Shown here piece after piece: positions 62,897-64,000 of a stretch of DNA of 64,000 bases (position 1 is its first letter; every line of letters begins with the position of its first letter). This stretch comes from Hoplostethus atlanticus (taxonomy: Eukaryota; Chordata; Actinopteri; Trachichthyiformes; Trachichthyidae). A model generated the notes under the pieces. The model was not told the origin of the DNA. It did no database searches and saw nothing but the letters and a program-made list of their open reading frames with translations. The DNA lies in assembly GCA_034670405.1 (NCBI GenBank), contig JAXDDX010000013.1, positions 5,420,001 to 5,484,000 of the forward strand, given 5' to 3'. The position numbers and the translations under genes are program-made.

Positions 62897-63769
62897 TACA
62901 GTTCTGGCCAAGATTTTTGGCACCCTTGCATTTTATGTGTAATTATCCATTTTAAAGTGATAAAACTGGTTATCTGTGAAAATGATGAAGAGAAAAGGGA
63001 TGTCTGAGGATATCAGGAAAACTATTATCACCAAACACAGCATTCACAAGGCTATAAAGACCTTGGTATTCCTGTTTCCACAGTTTGCTGCTCATGGAAT
63101 TGTTCCGAATTTCCAAGGACGTGGGGGGTAAGAGGAAAATTGAGAGATGTCATCGAAGGTTGGTGCGAACCCATTCAAAATACACCTTGCATGACACCCA
63201 AAGATCTAAAGCCTGACCTGGAGAGGTCTGGGGGTAATGGTTTCAGCCCGTACCATACGGACATTGAACTAAGAAGGGCTTTACAGTCGGAGGCCACAGA
63301 AGACCCCACTGCTGAAAGAGAAACAAGCCCGATTGATCTTTGCCAAGACCCACCTGGACAAACCTAAATCCTTCTGGAAAAATGTTCTGTGGACCAATTA
63401 AACCAAATTAGAGCTCTTTGGCAATGTAGATCAGTGCTTTGTTTACAGACGAAGAAATTAAGCTTTTAAAGAAAAGAACACCCTACCTAAAGTCAGGTTT
63501 CCATAATGCTGTGGGGCTGCTTTGCTGCCTCGGGTACTGGACGTCTTGAGGGTATTATGTCTTAAGGGCATCATGAAATCAGAAGATTTCCAAGGCATTT
63601 TGGAGCCAAATGTGCTACCCAGTGCCATAAAACTGGGTGTCAATCGAAGGTCATGTGTCCTCCAGCAGGACAATTAATATTTGTATTCTTATTGTTTGAT
63701 TATCTGTTAAATAAAACACATGAACATGTGAAGACTGAAAGGGTGCCAATAATCTTGGCTAGAACTGTA
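62897..63769 (+). mobile_element. Tc1-like transposon relic E with both terminal inverted repeats
   Basis: Left end TACAGTTCTGGCCAAGATTT TTGGCACCCTTGCA is mirrored by GGGTGCCAATAATCTTGGCT AGAACTGTA at the right, with TA at each edge (62897 and 63768-63769). 873 bp, against roughly 1.6 kb for an intact element. Same subfamily as relic B: both share GTTTGCTGCTCATGGAATTG TTCC. Confidence 0.92.
62998..63680 (+). pseudogene. Tc1-like transposase pseudogene
   Basis: Fragments in order: GMSEDIRKTIITKHSIHKA-like helix-turn-helix start near 63000, PVSTVC/FAAHGIVPNFQGRG at about 63075-63125, LKPDLERSGGNGFSPY at 63200-63255, a FWKNVLWTN-like block near 63375 where the first catalytic region should be, and MLWGCFAASGTGRLEG-like sequence near 63505. 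A TAA interrupts the central block (GTGGACCAATTAA) and the second/third catalytic motifs are missing before the right end. Inactive. Confidence 0.85.
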
Positions 63770-64000
63770 TGCTGATAATATGATGATATGCATATGATGG
63801 AGAAAAAAATGCATATGATGAAATGGGTATCATTTACAGGTAAATGGAGCCCATCATCATAGAACTCTGCTAACCCCCACACTGGCTACAGTACAGTGGT
63901 TTCAAAATCTGGGGCCAGATGTATAAATGATGCATATCCACTATTAAAGTATGCATACACCACACACACCACCACCACACAAAGACTTTTTAATTTATTA

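Larger units (their letters stand above)
55313..64000 (-). other. cnot4: cnot4 upstream intron (partial), transposon-rich
   Basis: Sequence on the 5' side of the penultimate cnot4 exon, presumed intron because no further cnot4 coding sequence is seen. It holds a hAT-like copy (55455-55738), Tc1-like relics (56036-56570, 57280-58143, 60504-61590, 62897-63769), a TTAA-MITE (59737-61621) and a short shared repeat (57000-57082). Blocks at about 58270-58560 and 58660-59040 appear free of repeats and motif-rich. The rest, including 61625-62890, looks unique with no recognisable coding potential. Confidence 0.75.

Overview
This is a piece of a vertebrate, almost certainly teleost fish, nuclear genome. 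It has long introns with GT-AG splice sites, abundant CA/GT, TC/GA and GATA microsatellites, several decayed Tc1-like transposons, non-autonomous DNA transposons, tRNA-derived SINE fragments and LINE 3' ends of types familiar from fish. It has no prokaryotic organisation. Two genes can be recognised from protein sequence, and each is only partly inside the window.

Gene 1 (+ strand): tmem178b. Its last three coding exons are at 7442-7555, 41185-41322 and 43348-43598 (stop TAA). The first exon, with the start codon, lies left of the window. The three exons join in frame (all introns phase 1) and give the C-terminal ~167 residues of a four-transmembrane claudin-like protein. Bases 1-7441 are intron 1, 7556-41184 is a ~33.6 kb intron 2, and 41323-43347 is a ~2 kb intron 3 largely filled by nested repeats.

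Gene 2 (- strand): cnot4, the E3 ligase subunit associated with the CCR4-NOT deadenylase. Its last two coding exons of the long isoform are at 55088-55312 and 52250-52555. The exons for the RING, RRM and zinc-finger part lie right of the window. The last exon carries a one-base frameshift in a run of nine C (coding strand), most likely an assembly or sequencing error. The two genes converge tail to tail, with 8.65 kb between stop codons.

Repeat layout: intron 2 of tmem178b (8-41 kb) is relatively poor in transposons and holds mainly microsatellites, short repeat fragments and probable regulatory sequence. From about 42 kb rightwards mobile elements are dense. They include Tc1-like copies at 46.3, 56.0, 57.3, 60.5 and 62.9 kb, a TTAA-flanked MITE family with five copies in the window (one ending 25 bp before tmem178b's last exon, another carrying a nested Tc1-like element), and a hAT-like non-autonomous family (one copy inside a SINE, two in inverted orientation around a cnot4 exon). 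I found no nested protein-coding gene, RNA gene, CRISPR array or virus, and no clear sign of a new gene system. The most notable points are the cnot4 frameshift, the MITE beside a splice acceptor, the inverted elements around a cnot4 exon, and the nested insertions.
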